Assembly (NCBI GenBank): GCA_023846275.1
Contig: CM043874.1
Location: 31,097,630 to 31,161,629 of the forward strand
Length of the DNA stretch: 64,000 bases
Direction: 5' to 3'
Source of the DNA: Vanilla planifolia
Taxonomy: Eukaryota > Streptophyta > Magnoliopsida > Asparagales > Orchidaceae
A program made the position numbers and the translations under genes. The notes under the pieces were generated by a model. It searched no databases. It saw nothing but the letters and a program-made list of their open reading frames with translations, and was not told where the DNA came from. Positions 49,236-60,539 of this stretch are shown here, piece after piece. The stretch's first letter is position 1, and each line of letters starts with the position of its first letter.

Positions 49236-49664
49236 AGATGAAGTGAATCAACTAGCAGTTATCATTAAGCTAATCGATCCATGGCAATGATTATGGTATA
49301 CTCTTGTTAAATTATATCTTTCCAAAACTTGTGAACCTCTATGAAACAGAATATAAAAGTATGTAATATACAAATATATGAGGTACTTAATAAACAGTAA
49401 GCATTTACAAAATGTTTATTGTAATTGTCATAAAAGAAGAGCAAAATTTTAAATGAATTAAAGCCTCTAAGCTTACTGCGGGTAAATGTCCTAAGTGCAG
49501 AATAATTTTGGCCGTCTTTCAAAGCGAACAAATATCCCAATCTCCGATAATAACTAACGCAGAAATGCTTCTTCACCAGGGTTTCATTCTAAATGGTATA
49601 TGAAGCATACAAAATGGTAAGGACAAACAAAAGAAATGGGAGATATAATCAAAGAAAACAAGTA
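49236..49664. other. Spacer between convergent WEB pseudogene and SEC14-like gene
   Basis: A minus-strand open frame of 89 codons (49307-49576) sits in slightly G+C-richer sequence but has no motif I recognise. It lies beyond the poly(A) signal of the minus-strand gene and is probably not coding. Confidence 0.4.
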
Positions 49665-50018
49665 CAATACCGTGAAATTTGGAAAGCTTTATTAAACTGT
49701 GACAGAAAACTCATGGTCGTATTTATCATACCCCATATGATGTAACTATCAATTATAACACATTAATTGTACCATATTACACGTAGTTGGAAGACCAGAA
49801 ACGTCATCTCTTTCACCCCTCCACCACATCCTTGTACTGCAATAAGTTCCCGGCTTTATGAATGAGCCCCACAAAGTTACCGTGGGAACTTGCAACGAGC
49901 TGGTGCAAGTACATATTCACACACTAACTGTGAGCTGCAGAACTAACAAAACAAAAGACTTATAACATATCTGAAATTTTTGAAGCCATGTGAAGACTTT
50001 GCTGGTGGCTGAGGCCAC
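49665..50018 (-). other. Probable 3' UTR of the SEC14-like gene
   Basis: It follows the stop codon at 50021-50019 on the minus strand, has ordinary plant 3' UTR composition, and holds an AATAAA signal about 25 bp before the proposed end near 49665. The end is inferred from the signal, not seen. Confidence 0.6.
49688..49693 (-). terminator. Poly(A) signal AATAAA
   Basis: The minus strand reads GTTTAATAAAGC about 325 bp after the stop codon of the terminal exon, a suitable position for a plant near-upstream poly(A) element. Confidence 0.6.
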
Positions 50019-50360
50019 TCAATCACTGCTGATTTTAAGGCCATTGATGGGATGAGTGAGCCCATTTCCATGCTCAGCCAGACTTTGTTCTTCAAACTTA
50101 TGCATCTCCAACTCTATGGTCTCGGCAATCATTTCTCCATCGGGGTCGGGATCAGGTAGAGTAACATGAAAGGACCCCTGCTTGATTGGCAAAATAGACC
50201 CCCGCCCATGTGCCTGCTGCTTCATGTGGTAGTACAGTTGTTGGTGGAAAGGATAGTCCAACGAGAAGCAATTGTCTGCTCCAGGCGATGACAATGGGGA
50301 TCGTGACGAGCTTGAGCCTTCCCTTCGACAGAAATGTGGAAGGGAGGAGTAATCCATAAT
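50019..50360 (-). CDS. Terminal exon of a SEC14/CRAL-TRIO-like protein gene
   Basis: On the minus strand a pyrimidine-containing acceptor ending TATGCAG (50367-50361) precedes exactly 114 codons in phase 0, ending with TGA at 50021-50019. The peptide begins 'IMDYSSLPHFCRREG', continues through a Ser-rich stretch, 'CFSLDYPFHQQLYYHMKQQ' and 'IKQGSFHVTLPDPDPDG', and ends 'NGLKISSD'. From memory of plant proteins, this resembles the C-terminal tail of short SEC14-like phosphatidylinositol-transfer-type proteins, where an 'IDxxxLPxF' element closes the lipid-binding domain. That assignment is an inference, not a search result. There are no internal stops, base composition is gene-like, and a 3' UTR with AATAAA follows. 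The open frame runs further to an ATG at 50406-50408, but the splice acceptor makes that start unlikely. I found no upstream exon between 50361 and 64000. Either a very long, retroelement-filled intron separates it or the gene is truncated. Confidence 0.65.
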   Translation of the reverse strand: MMDYSSLPHFCRREGSSSSRSPLSSPGADNCFSLDYPFHQQLYYHMKQQAHGRGSILPIKQGSFHVTLPDPDPDGEMIAETIELEMHKFEEQSLAEHGNGLTHPINGLKISSD

Positions 50361-52707
50361 CTGCATAGAGCAGATATAATAATACATCATTGGGATTAGC
50401 TTTGGCATGGTTGACGTCGTTGGAAAAAGGTTTTGAAAAACTATTGTGATAAACTAATATTATAAAGGATGGTGTGTTTGATAATGTTTGTCTTGCATTA
50501 TGAATTGATAAAAATAATAATAATCTTGCATTATGAGTTGATCATACGCATTTAGACTTCTGTTTGAATGCTTCATAATTGATCTTCAAGTGCATTTAGA
50601 GTTTCTAGCCATCCAATATTTTGGTTGTGTTTCTATTTTTATATTTGTTGTATTGTACGTAGGCTACAGGAAAAAAACTCCAAAAAGCAATTTTTCTATC
50701 AAGCTACATTGTGTTGATCATTCCCAAACAATGGCTTTTTTGGATGTTAGGGATGATCCTCCAATCATCCCAAGAAGATCCTCCTTTCATGGGTAGCCAA
50801 GATTTGTTTGTTTTTTAAAATGAGGACCACAAGCTTTATTCCAACGTCTACAGTGAGATGTTTAAAGGTATTAAAAAGCTTTATATGTGGTTGTTATGTG
50901 TGATGATATGGTGATCATGCCGTTTATTGCACTAATTATGCCTAAATTTAATTGAAAAACCAGATGTCCAAAAACATCATCAAGCAGTCAAGTATTCCAA
51001 AATTAATGAAAAGATACAAAAATCAGAAACTTTTACCAAGAACTTAGATTTTGTATTCAAATTTATCAAATTTGTTTAAAAACTTTGATAAGCTTCTGAA
51101 TTTTGCTTCAAGATCACAGTTTTATTCAACATTCAACAACTCTAAAATGAAATTGCTCATGAATAAAAAATTATGAAATTATTTGCATTCATGTGAATGG
51201 TTTTGAAAGCAAATAAAAAAGTATGCAAGAAAACTTCAATTGTAGAACAACTTCAATCAGCTATAGAGGAGAGAAATAACAAGAAATTAAGATGAAGAAG
51301 AATAACCCTAAGCCTTATAAGGTACTTCTGTGAATCTCACATGTAAGAATTTCAAGCAATGTCCACACAGATGAAATTCATTATCAGCGACACTCAAAAG
51401 AGACAAACAACAGTTTATCAATCAAAGGCATGAAAGATTCACAAACCTCAATCCTATTTATAAGATTTATTAAAAGATATTTCCACAGCTCCTTAATAAT
51501 ACACAAAATTCAAAATTTTGTATGGCTTGATTGAATGCTAAATCACTGATTGATCAGATGTTTAAAGGGTTGTCCAATCAAACAAAGGCCAAATGATACA
51601 ATGCCACCATCATCCAGTTTAGGTGATCAAAAGTCTATTCCAGTATTTCAAAAAAATGACAAATTGCTACCAGCAACTGGTCCGAATCACCAGTCTACTG
51701 ATGTATTGATCAAATGTCCCATTCATTAATAATCATCCCTCCATTCTATAATTAGTACAATTTATGAGTCTAGATACTGAACTTGTAACGCCTGACAACT
51801 CTCCTTCTAAACCAACTTAATATGTAATGCACCTAAAATATGAAAATATGCAAATAATATATCTAGCTTGAAAATAACTAAGGAAACAAAGGAAAAGCAA
51901 AAACAAAAAAAGAATAGGCATCAAAAAATCCACCATGGTCTGCTCAAATGAATTGTCAAAGGTGATACTTTTGTCTTTAACTCATCTTCCCGTAGGCTCA
52001 TCCTTGCCTAATGAATAACCATATATAAGAAAATACATCTCCTATTGGTTGATCCAAGTATTCAACTTTTTAGCATTAACTTCTCTATCTTGCATCAATA
52101 AGTCAACATTTGTTCCAACTTTCAAAGGTTTCTAATGTTGTTCAAATTGAAATGGTACTAGACTGGCATCCTTGATTTCACCTTCATCCTCATCCTCCAT
52201 TAGATTTGGATGAGATCATTTGGGGTTGATTCAATATAGAAATTTAACACCTTTATGAATTCAGTCTTTTGATGTCACTGTGAATGTGGCATATTTTTGT
52301 TTCATCACAATTTGTATCAAGGATTACATAGTTTGAGTCAATTGTGTCATCTACTACTCTAATGGTTAGCTAAATTCTCCATTGTGTACCATAGATTCAA
52401 CTTCTTTGAAATTCTGTTTTTTATTACAGATATTGGGGTATTGATTTCATTCCCTATTAGGCCTTCTAGTCTCTATCTTGTTAATCTAGTTCTAATATCA
52501 GGGGATCCATCCTCTCCCAATACCAATCTTCCTTGTGGCCAATAAAGATGGATTTGTGTTATAGGATCTTGCTTCTCAAAGTTGTGGGTGAACTACCTTA
52601 AGGAAACATGAGCAATATGCAAAAAAGAAATATGTCATCATTGATTAATTTCAAGATTATCTCAAGAGAGGGGGAATCCTAGGACCCAACCTTGCGCAAG
52701 CGGGGGA
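50361..52707. other. Intron or intergenic sequence with gypsy-like debris
   Basis: No exon of the SEC14-like gene was recognised. 51500-51730 has the 'gatcagatg...tccaatc...ggtcc' texture of some gypsy LTRs. On the minus strand, about 52400-52300, a Gln/Met-rich 'WMTQLTQTMQSLIQ' type reading resembles the N-terminal coiled part of gypsy gag. Both calls are weak. Confidence 0.35.
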
Positions 52708-52981
52708 GACTACCACGCTGGAGTACAATAGGGGCTGAGGGAATTTTCGATGTAGTGAAATGCATAGAGATCATAAAAAACACCAACAACGAAAGCATTA
52801 TGCTGGGCCAACACTAGCACTAAGAAACAAAAGTTGGTGGAGCAAATGATATTTAGAGACCCCAATAATCCTAACCATAAACGATGGATATTAGGCATTG
52901 TGCGAATCGACCCATGTAATGCTGTAACTAACACTTAAGTATCCTGCCTGAGAAGTACGTTTGTAAGAATGAAATTCAAGG
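52708..52981 (+). pseudogene. Plastid 16S rRNA fragment inserted in nuclear DNA (NUPT)
   Basis: The plus strand follows plastid 16S rRNA colinearly for about 270 bp. It runs from the 'ctggagtacaataggggc.gagggaatttt' stretch (52718), through 'gaaatgcatagagatc' (52757), 'gctgggccaacact' (52802) and 'aaacgatggatattaggc' (52878), to 'atcgacccatgtaatgctg' (52905) and 'gaagtacgtttgtaagaatg' (52951). Plastid-type 'GGATACTAGGC' and 'CTGTGCGTATCGACCCG' signatures rule out mitochondrial 18S. Relative to the remembered plastid sequence, changes are mostly C to T and G to A, often at former CpG sites (for example CCCGTGCAG to CCCATGTAA), with small indels. It is a dead nuclear copy, approximately E. coli 16S positions 650-915. 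I saw no flanking plastid sequence. Confidence 0.9.
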
Positions 52982-54103
52982 CCTAGTTCATGTATTCAAA
53001 ATTAATAAATGTCCAACTGTGTTATGTAGTTCTTCATACTCCTCGATTTCCTTTGGAATCATCTCCTTTAGTCTTAAGAACAAATCCTCGAGTGCTCAAG
53101 ATCACTTGAAACCTACTACCTCTTGTTACCTCGTTGAACTAATCTTTTTCCTTCATGAGTTCTCTCACAAAGAGTTCTTTTCACTTCTTCACAATGCACT
53201 ACCATTAGGGAAGCAATTTGCAATCCTCTTAAGGCCCCCATGATCCGTCTCTTAGCTTCAAAAGTTGACCTCTAGGTAGGAAAAAATTGATCTTTGATAA
53301 CCTCAGATCTTATCCTAAAGATCTTCAACAATAATTCCCCAACCACCTCATTGAATTGACATATTCAATTTTAAAAGTTGGATTTAAAATTGTTAACATA
53401 AAAATCTCACTTGCTATGGATCAAATTGTCCAATCATGAAATTGGATTATTCAATCACCTCTGCATCCAAAATTATCATAAATTTTTGCCAATGCACACA
53501 AAAAAGAATCACCCTTGCGTTGAATAGTAAATGCATTAGATTGCCCCAACAACAAACTATACATGCGCATCTGCCATGTCTATGTACACAAAATGGGTTT
53601 GTATGCAAAGTATACACATCCACTATCTGCTTGCACAATGGATTGGTTTAAAGCTTGCACTATATGAACACCAATAGGCCCATAACCACATTGCACATGC
53701 AATTACCAACTCAATATTCAGGCAAACTAATAATAGATCGAACAGTTTGATCAACTATATAGGAATTTTTTAGATCATTTTGTCATGTCATGAATTTGAG
53801 AGTTGTAATTAAGGATCTTTACTCCATGCACCAATGAACAATTTCTCAATCAATGGACCACCAAGCCCATACATCTTTTTGATCGATTAATAAGACATCC
53901 ATACCTACAAAAAAGCATTGCTTATTGTCTCTTAAGTTAGGATTAGACTCAGGGATGAGTGGAAGACAGCTTTCCAATCAAAAAACAATCCCCAACAAGG
54001 CCCCCCTTTCCAAGTGGGGAATTCCAAATCGTTCTTAAATTGTCTAGAAAAATCCCAATTTAGTGGGCCTTTCAATATAATCAAATAGATTGTCACAAGG
54101 GTA
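52982..54103. other. Spacer, possibly LTR-derived
   Basis: No gene is recognised. Open frames at 53019-53243 and 53436-53651 lack motifs. Phrases such as 'gatcaaattgtccaatcatgaaattgg' suggest LTR-type sequence. Confidence 0.35.
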
Positions 54104-55043
54104 CCATATTTTAGGTGCCCAAAACTATTTCATTGAAGAAATTTAGGGACCATAACGAAACCCCAAGCATTGATTCTGATTTCAAACCCAAGTCTACGGA
54201 AAACCTATTCAGGAATCTTCGGATCTATGCTGATTTTCAACACCCCAAAGCATTTCATCGCTTGTTACGCCTTTCACATCTCTAGGTGCCTAGGTATCCA
54301 TGATAAGCCTTTTCTCATTTGAACTTTGCCAGACTCTGTTTTCTCCTCTTTTCAACTAGTAAATCTTTCTTAGAACATGGAATGTGTATCAATGAACATG
54401 AGTTGCTATACAAAATCACCCACTGGCCCCTTGAATGCCCTAATGGAGGAAAGAATTCTACCTTGATTATTCTTTGTAGATTGGTCCATGTGATTTTCTT
54501 TCCTAGGTTTGGCTATTGAACTCAAATGGATAGTAGCTAGGATATTTGCCATTGATAAATCAAAAAGAATTGGGCCATATTTTAGGCACCCAAAATATTT
54601 CATTGAAGAATTTAAGGGCTGGAGTGAGGCTCCCGATCTTGATTCTGATTTCAGACCCAAATCTGGGGAGACCCACTCGGGAATCTCCGAATCTATGCTG
54701 ATTTTCAACTCCCCAAAGCATTTCATCACTTGCTATGCCCTTTCTCATCTTTGGGTACCTAGGTATTCATCATAAGCCTTTCTTCATTTGAACTTTGCCA
54801 AACTCTGTTTTTATCCTCTTTTTGGATAGTAAATCTTTCTCAGAACATGGAAGTGCATCAACAAATGTGAGCTGCTATACAAAATGCCTCGCTGGCCTCT
54901 CAAATGTCCTAATGAAGGAACAAATTCTACCTTGATTTTTCTTCGTAGATCAGCCCATGTGATTTCCTTTCCCAAGTTTCACTGTCAAACTCAAATGGAT
55001 GGCTGCTGGGATAATTACTACTGATAAATTGAAAAGAATTACG
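54104..55043. repeat. Tandem duplication, two ~470-bp units
   Basis: 54104-54571 and 54575-55043 align throughout (offset ~470). Shared phrases include 'ccatattttagg', 'ctatgctgattttcaac.cccaaagcatttcatc', 'catttgaactttgcca.actctgttt' and 'tcaaatggat'. They differ at many points, so the duplication is not recent. G+C is higher than the surroundings, and open frames of 60-107 codons occur on both strands. No motif is recognised, and frames are not conserved between the two units, which argues against coding. Confidence 0.85.
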
Positions 55044-55077
55044 ATCGCTAAATGATGATGTGCAAACCTCAAGAAAC

Positions 55078-55290
55078 GTTTTTATTATTTGATTACTTCA
55101 TATCGAAGATTTATTAGAGGATTTTACTTCATCACTGCATCTAAAAATGAACTGCATAAAAATGGAAGTTTTGAATGGGCAAAAGTCGCAACAATGGCCT
55201 TTGAAAAATTTGGTAAAAAATGATTCAATTCTTAAATTTTTCCTGACCTGATTTCTCTTTGGCAATTTAGGTTTCTTGTGATGTTTTATG
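55078..55290 (+). mobile_element. Gypsy RT fragment (Reina/CRM-like), plus strand
   Basis: The plus strand reads 'YRRFIRGFYFITASKNEL' and then 'HKNGSFEWAKVATMAFEKF'. This matches the gypsy block 'YRRFIRGFSSIxAPLTE' plus 'KxGxFEWTxAAQxAFE'. Its left side is replaced by the 470-bp tandem repeat. RNase H does not follow. It probably belongs to the same element as the integrase at 57770-58390. Confidence 0.7.
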
Positions 55291-57033
55291 AATGGGAATA
55301 GATTGTGTATTAAGTTCAAAATTGATCAAAAACATATTTTAGTTAAAACTTTAACGTGTACCACAAGAAATATTCTACTTAGGACAATTCTATGCAATTG
55401 TTAAAATAATCAAGCATTAAGCATTATGTTTTACCCCAAGAATTTATTTTATATCCTGATTATGAGACATTGATTTCTTAACTCCTTTAAGAATTTGAAC
55501 CCACTAATTGCTAAATGAATCAAGCTTCATGACAACTTGACTTTGGTTTAAATTATAAACCAAGTATAAAAAATAGAGCAACTAACACTTAATTATGGAT
55601 CATATTTACTTTCCATTTTATTGTTGTTTTGGATAGACTTACTAAACCATATTTGAACACATTAATTTTAGACTTGTTAACCAAGAACTTCTAAATAGCC
55701 ACACAAAAGCCAGAAGAAACAAAAAATTTAAAAGATGGTCACTTTTATAATAATAGGAGTTTACATTATTGATCTTGCACCTTAAGTGGTTTAATGAAAA
55801 CAAAATCAAATATTTAAGAACTAATATGTTGTGTGAACTTTGATAGACATATGAAGATTTAAGAAAAAAGTAGGAATCCACAAGCAAGAATATTCAAGAT
55901 TGTTAGTTGCATTGCTCAAGGAAGAATGGTTCAACTTCCATATCTTAAAATCGTGTGGACTAAGCTCTTAACAAAATGGCTACCCATCTAAAGCTCATTA
56001 ACTACTACTTCATCAGTTAGAATGCTAACAAAATTCAATTAAAGTCATATGACATCTAAGAATGCATACATCAATATCATTTAATTTACTCATACAAACA
56101 TTAATAATATTTATCACCCAAAAGTCTATGGTATATTTATTAGCTAAAACATGTTATAACTTAAGGTTTTTATAACTTACACATTATACGAAATAATAAG
56201 AATTGAACTTGAAAAAGATGTGAATCAACACAAAATATCGTATAAATACTACAAATAATTGTGCAAAACGATATTCTTGTCATACTTGTATGACTAGCAT
56301 ATATTCATCAACAAACAAACAATTAGACTGGCGATCCACAATATATATTGATTGACATACTTTACAAGAATGATGGTATCATCATACTAGTATGACTACG
56401 ATTTACCCAAGGTAGTTAAGCTATAACATACTCATACTCAACAATATCCATTATCTTCCTTGTATGAGATTGCTCTGAATTTAGTAGTTTAAGTAATAAA
56501 CAAATCGTACAAGACAATATAGTTTACCATCCTTGTACAATCTATTCTTCACACAATATTTAGACAAAAAAATAAACTAAAAGTTAATTTATAAATGCAA
56601 AATGTTTATCATATAGTATGTTTATCATCCTTATACTTCTGTTCTTCACACAATATTTAGACAAAAAAAAAATAAACTAAAAGTCAATTTACAAATACAA
56701 TATATTTATCATATTTGTATGACATACATTAACCCTAACGCATTAGAATTAAGTCTTTTCTTTAAACTTGAATGTACAATACAAAATACTAGCTTGTATT
56801 CATATAAAACCTTTTAAGTATGCCAAATAAGCTAGTCAGATAGGTTGATCGCCCAATTGATCAGTTCTCTCTGTGCCACCCTTGTACAATATTCAGATTG
56901 TCCATTTATGATTGTAATGACTAATTAAACTCATTGGGAACTTAGTTTTAGCTACTAGAATCTTCCTAAAATATTTACTTATTCTATTAAAGAGAATAAA
57001 AGGGATAAAAAATACTTTAAGAAAAAACTAATA
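55291..57033. other. AT-rich spacer with CATAC/GTACG-rich LTR-like block
   Basis: 56150-56720 resembles 62080-62290 ('aactt.cacattata', 'ttaagctataa.at', 'catcatactagtatga') and the style of 4380-5010. It is probably a solo or partial LTR that split the gypsy fragment. No gene is supported. Confidence 0.45.
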
Positions 57034-57272
57034 GTTGAACAGTAAAACTACAATATCTCTATTTGTCCTTCGCATTAAAGAATATGAAGTTGTTTTCATC
57101 TTGTTATTTCAATCTACATTCTTACCATTTCTTTGCACACATATTAGTCTTTTGTTGAACAGTAAAACTACAATATCTCTATTTGTCAATTGCATTCGAG
57201 AATATGAAGTTGTTTCATCTTGTTATTTTAATCTACATTCTCTCTATTTCTCTGCACACATATTAGTAACAT
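57034..57272 (+). repeat. Tandem duplication, two ~120-bp units
   Basis: Units start at 57034 and 57154 with GTTGAACAGTAAAACTACAA and both end in 'tctgcacacatattagt'. By eye they differ at few positions, so this is fairly young. An 89-codon open frame spans both, but nothing in it is recognisable. Confidence 0.9.
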
Positions 57273-57769
57273 CTGTCCATACTCATACTTTTTTGTGCCA
57301 CTAATGTACAAGTGATCAATTAAACATGTATTGTATGGATTACTTGCTGAATTATTTCCCTGGCCTCTACTTGTATTTAACTCATGAGAGTCTTGATTTG
57401 TGTAGCTTCTTTGGGCACTTTATAGATTCCTTTGCCGACCTTTTATGTAAGATTTATTCTTATCAATTATTTGACAAAATAGAGTGGATTGTTTTATGAA
57501 AGTTCAATCATCATACTAAGAGTAGATGTAGGCCTTGATTATGATTAAATTACTTGAAAATAACTTATGTTCTTTACCTTAATTATTTGCTTTTGTTTGT
57601 AAATCACATAAAAAGATTTTAAACTAAGTCATTTTTCTAGAAGTCATAATTAACCCCCCACTTGTGACTCATGTTATAATATGTATCTCCAAAGCCTTAT
57701 TGAAAGGTTTTCTAGTTTGGAATGAGACAAGTTAGAGATCTAAACAATCATTTTTGTTATGACAAAACT

Positions 57770-58390
57770 ACGATTAAAGATAGATTCTTTTGATTGAATA
57801 CGAAATGTGATGTCCAAATTTGTACTACAAATAAATAACAATCTTAAAATTCAACTTTATATAATCTATTATCCATTTCAAATAGTCCATGAAAGGACAT
57901 TAATGTGAAAATTATCTTGAGATTATTAAAAAAAACGTCACAACAAAAAAAAACTAGTTTTATAGTAGTTGGTTATTATTAAAAAATGTTGCATTTTATT
58001 TCATTCAAGTCTTCAGATGATCTACATGTCATTTTATTATTTTTTGTAAAATTATAAAAATAAGTAATTTGTTAAGGTCGATTATCTTTATCAAGGCCTT
58101 CATTTTATGAGATATTTTTTGCAGGATTTTGTCACCTGATGTGTATTAAATCATAACTTTCTTTTGTTCATCACTTGTAAACTAACAGTCAATTAAAATT
58201 GATTAACCAAAGTTTCGATAAGCTATTGAGATATTTGATAGGAATAAATAATCACAATTAGAATTTGTTTCTTTCACATGTCGATCATGCATATAGCAAC
58301 TTTGTGAATGGTCAACAGAGACCATCCATTTGAAAAACGCTATGGTTACAAACCTCATAATAAGCTTGTCTTAATAGAATCACTTGTTGA
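57770..58390 (+). mobile_element. Gypsy integrase fragment, plus strand
   Basis: The reading through shifts gives 'DRFFWLNTKCDVQ' (family 'HFFWPKMKRDV') near 57780, and 'LYNLLSISNSP' (family 'LYTPLPIPNSPW') near 57860. 'HFMRYFLQDFVT' is near 58100 and 'INQSFDKLLRYLIG' near 58202. 'SHVDHAYSNF', then 'VNRDHPFEKRYGYKPHNKL', is at about 58275-58370 (family 'AEFAYNNSVNRSTGKSPFEIVYG'). This is integrase of a Reina/CRM-like gypsy, inactive. Confidence 0.75.
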
Positions 58391-58399
58391 TTAAGTGTT

Positions 58400-59906
58400 T
58401 ATTATTTAAATAATTCAAACTAAAATTATAAATTATTATTAATAATATTTTGATACTTGTTATTTCATTTATAAAGATTATGCACATAAGACTTATATAG
58501 TCTATCATAATATTTACTCGTTTGTCTCTTCAATTCTCTGTCATTTCTCTTATGTTTTATATTTTGATAATTCTATCTCATAAAATATAGCATAGATGTA
58601 TATAATTTTCTATTCTTATAGAATATATCATATCATATTAACTGTATTTCATAATTAATACAAGAATACACTAAATAAAAAAATGTCATACTAGAATACT
58701 CAATTAAATAATATTTATATTACAATTAAACTAAATTCACCTACTTAGATTTTCAATGATTCCATTCTTCTTTTCCTTTTAATTTTCTACAATGGGAAAG
58801 TCATATACAATTTATTATAATTTTATTACTTCAATGTCATCATGAGCTTACTAATTCTATTTTATACTTTAATAAATATTTCTGTTTTTCCAAATGAACC
58901 AATCTTTCTTTATTCACAAAATATTAACTACACAAACGTACAATATTCCAGAATTAGTATATCATATGTTTTCCCTTGGCATATTGTATGGAAGCTCTAT
59001 GCACTTAGTGCAAACTCCTTGGCACAATATCCACCAAGTTTATATACAATACACCTGCCTATGGGGTACTGTACGCAAGGCCAATGTAATGTATATTCCC
59101 ACAATAGATGGACATAAAATTGCAACCTTTCCTCTATCTTGGCTCAAACCAATTTTTATCCTCAATAAAATAATTTGTTGTAATCTCAACATCAAATACT
59201 ATTAATTGACTATGTCAAATAGTTTATATCTCAATATTTCTAGTAATACACCCCTAATGATCCAAGATCAAACTTTTCTATCAAGATGATTTAAATCAAG
59301 TCAACTCAGAAATTATCTTTGGCGAAATCTTTAAAAAACACAACACCAAATTATTTGACCTTCACATCCCTACAACAATTGGAGCTCCTTCCTTAATCCT
59401 TCCTCAAGCTCCCAGCCACTCTTTCCTGTTGCAACACCAGAAAAACTCATTCCTTTCTTTCCCTAGTTTCCTCTGTTTTTATCTTTCAGCTACAACTTTG
59501 AGTTTTCTTCTCCTACTTAAACTCTTTTGGGAACTTCTTCCTCCTAGCTTTCTTAGTCTTCTCTTTTTTCCAGATGATTTGCTTCAGTGGTTGCACCCTC
59601 TCCTCTTAATTCTAGTCACAGCTCCCTCTTTCAACCAGCTTTACCATATTCTCGAAGTAGCTTACCTTCCCTAAATCCTTCCATGCTTATTTCCTGCATA
59701 AGACCAAGAAATTTTACTTAATTACCTTACTACTTTCAAGGAATTCCAAGTTGAATATATAAATATAAAGGCTTTCTCAATACTTTAAATTTGAAAATCT
59801 ATTACTATTCAATTTTTTAACTTGCAAATTAAAATATTTTTTGAGATAAAACTAAAATATAGTTATTTTATTCGACTGCATTAAATTCACATAATACCCC
59901 ATTTTA
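58400..59906. other. Possible solo LTR or LTR debris
   Basis: 58731-58900 resembles 48231-48420. 59400-59680 is pyrimidine-rich and ends with 'agcttacc', a possible splice-donor complement such as is often found near LTR leader ends. Open frames at 58842-59205 and 59429-59674 show no motif. Confidence 0.3.
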
Positions 59907-60539
59907 TTGCATCAAATATTAATTTTTTGCAAATTAAAATCACAAGAAAATATTAAATGTAACAAAAGGGTAAGAACATATGGTAGAATGATGAAATTTA
60001 GATCAAAGAAACCTAATTGTCAAATTCACAGAACATATTGCAAAGTTATATTAAGAAGAATAATGCTTTTAGGACTTAAAAAAATATGCTACTATTCCAA
60101 AGATATTAAAAATATATGGTTAGTTGCAAGTTGTTTTGAAGAAAAAGGAATAATGGTTGTGTGTGTGTGTGTGCACACGTATAAATGTTGAACCATGTCA
60201 ATGAGATTCTTATATATCCAATCAACTTCATCTTTCTAGTCTGCCATCTTTGTTGTTGTATAGATGCACACAATTAGATGTCTGCCTCTTACCACCTCAC
60301 CACCACCCCCTCACCATCACCATCTTGTCATCGTCTCATCGCTAGACATCAATTGATAATGCACGACATCCTTATTATGCTGAAGTAGGTGTTCATTTCT
60401 TTTTCCAATAATTGTACAAGAATTTCTAAATTATTTGGCATTATGCATTGAATATTTAACAACATAATTTATTGTATCATGAAATATTTGATATTTATAC
60501 AAATAGTTTCAATGATACAATACATATTATCAAACAACA
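59907..60539. other. Spacer upstream of the RTE-type LINE
   Basis: A 94-codon frame (59907-60191) has no recognised motif. It may include decayed 5' parts of the LINE, but this cannot be shown. Confidence 0.3.
60158..60173 (+). repeat. (TG)8 microsatellite
   Basis: Eight TG units are followed by CACACG, making a short TG/CA dyad. Confidence 0.9.

Noticed and set aside
48973-49251. 92-codon minus-strand ORF
   Set aside because: It is antisense to the C-terminal part of the WEB-family pseudogene.
50361-50408. ATG at 50408 as the start of a complete 129-codon protein
   Set aside because: A good splice acceptor at 50361 fits phase 0 with the conserved-looking 'IMDYSSLPHF' start. The preceding residues are AT-rich and intron-like.
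52710-52934. 74-codon minus-strand ORF
   Set aside because: It lies entirely within the plastid 16S rRNA fragment, antisense, and is a chance frame.
52708-52981. Mitochondrial 18S or bacterial 16S origin
   Set aside because: The sequence around 52878-52970 follows the plastid-type helix, differing from the mitochondrial 18S pattern there. Bacterial contamination would not carry deamination-type decay inside plant repeats.
54406-54775. Overlapping ORFs in the 470-bp tandem units as a gene
   Set aside because: The frames are open in one unit but broken in the other, and both strands are open, which is typical of chance in a G+C-richer patch.
59907-60191. 94-codon basic ORF as the LINE endonuclease
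   Set aside because: No endonuclease motif is visible, and it ends in a TG microsatellite.
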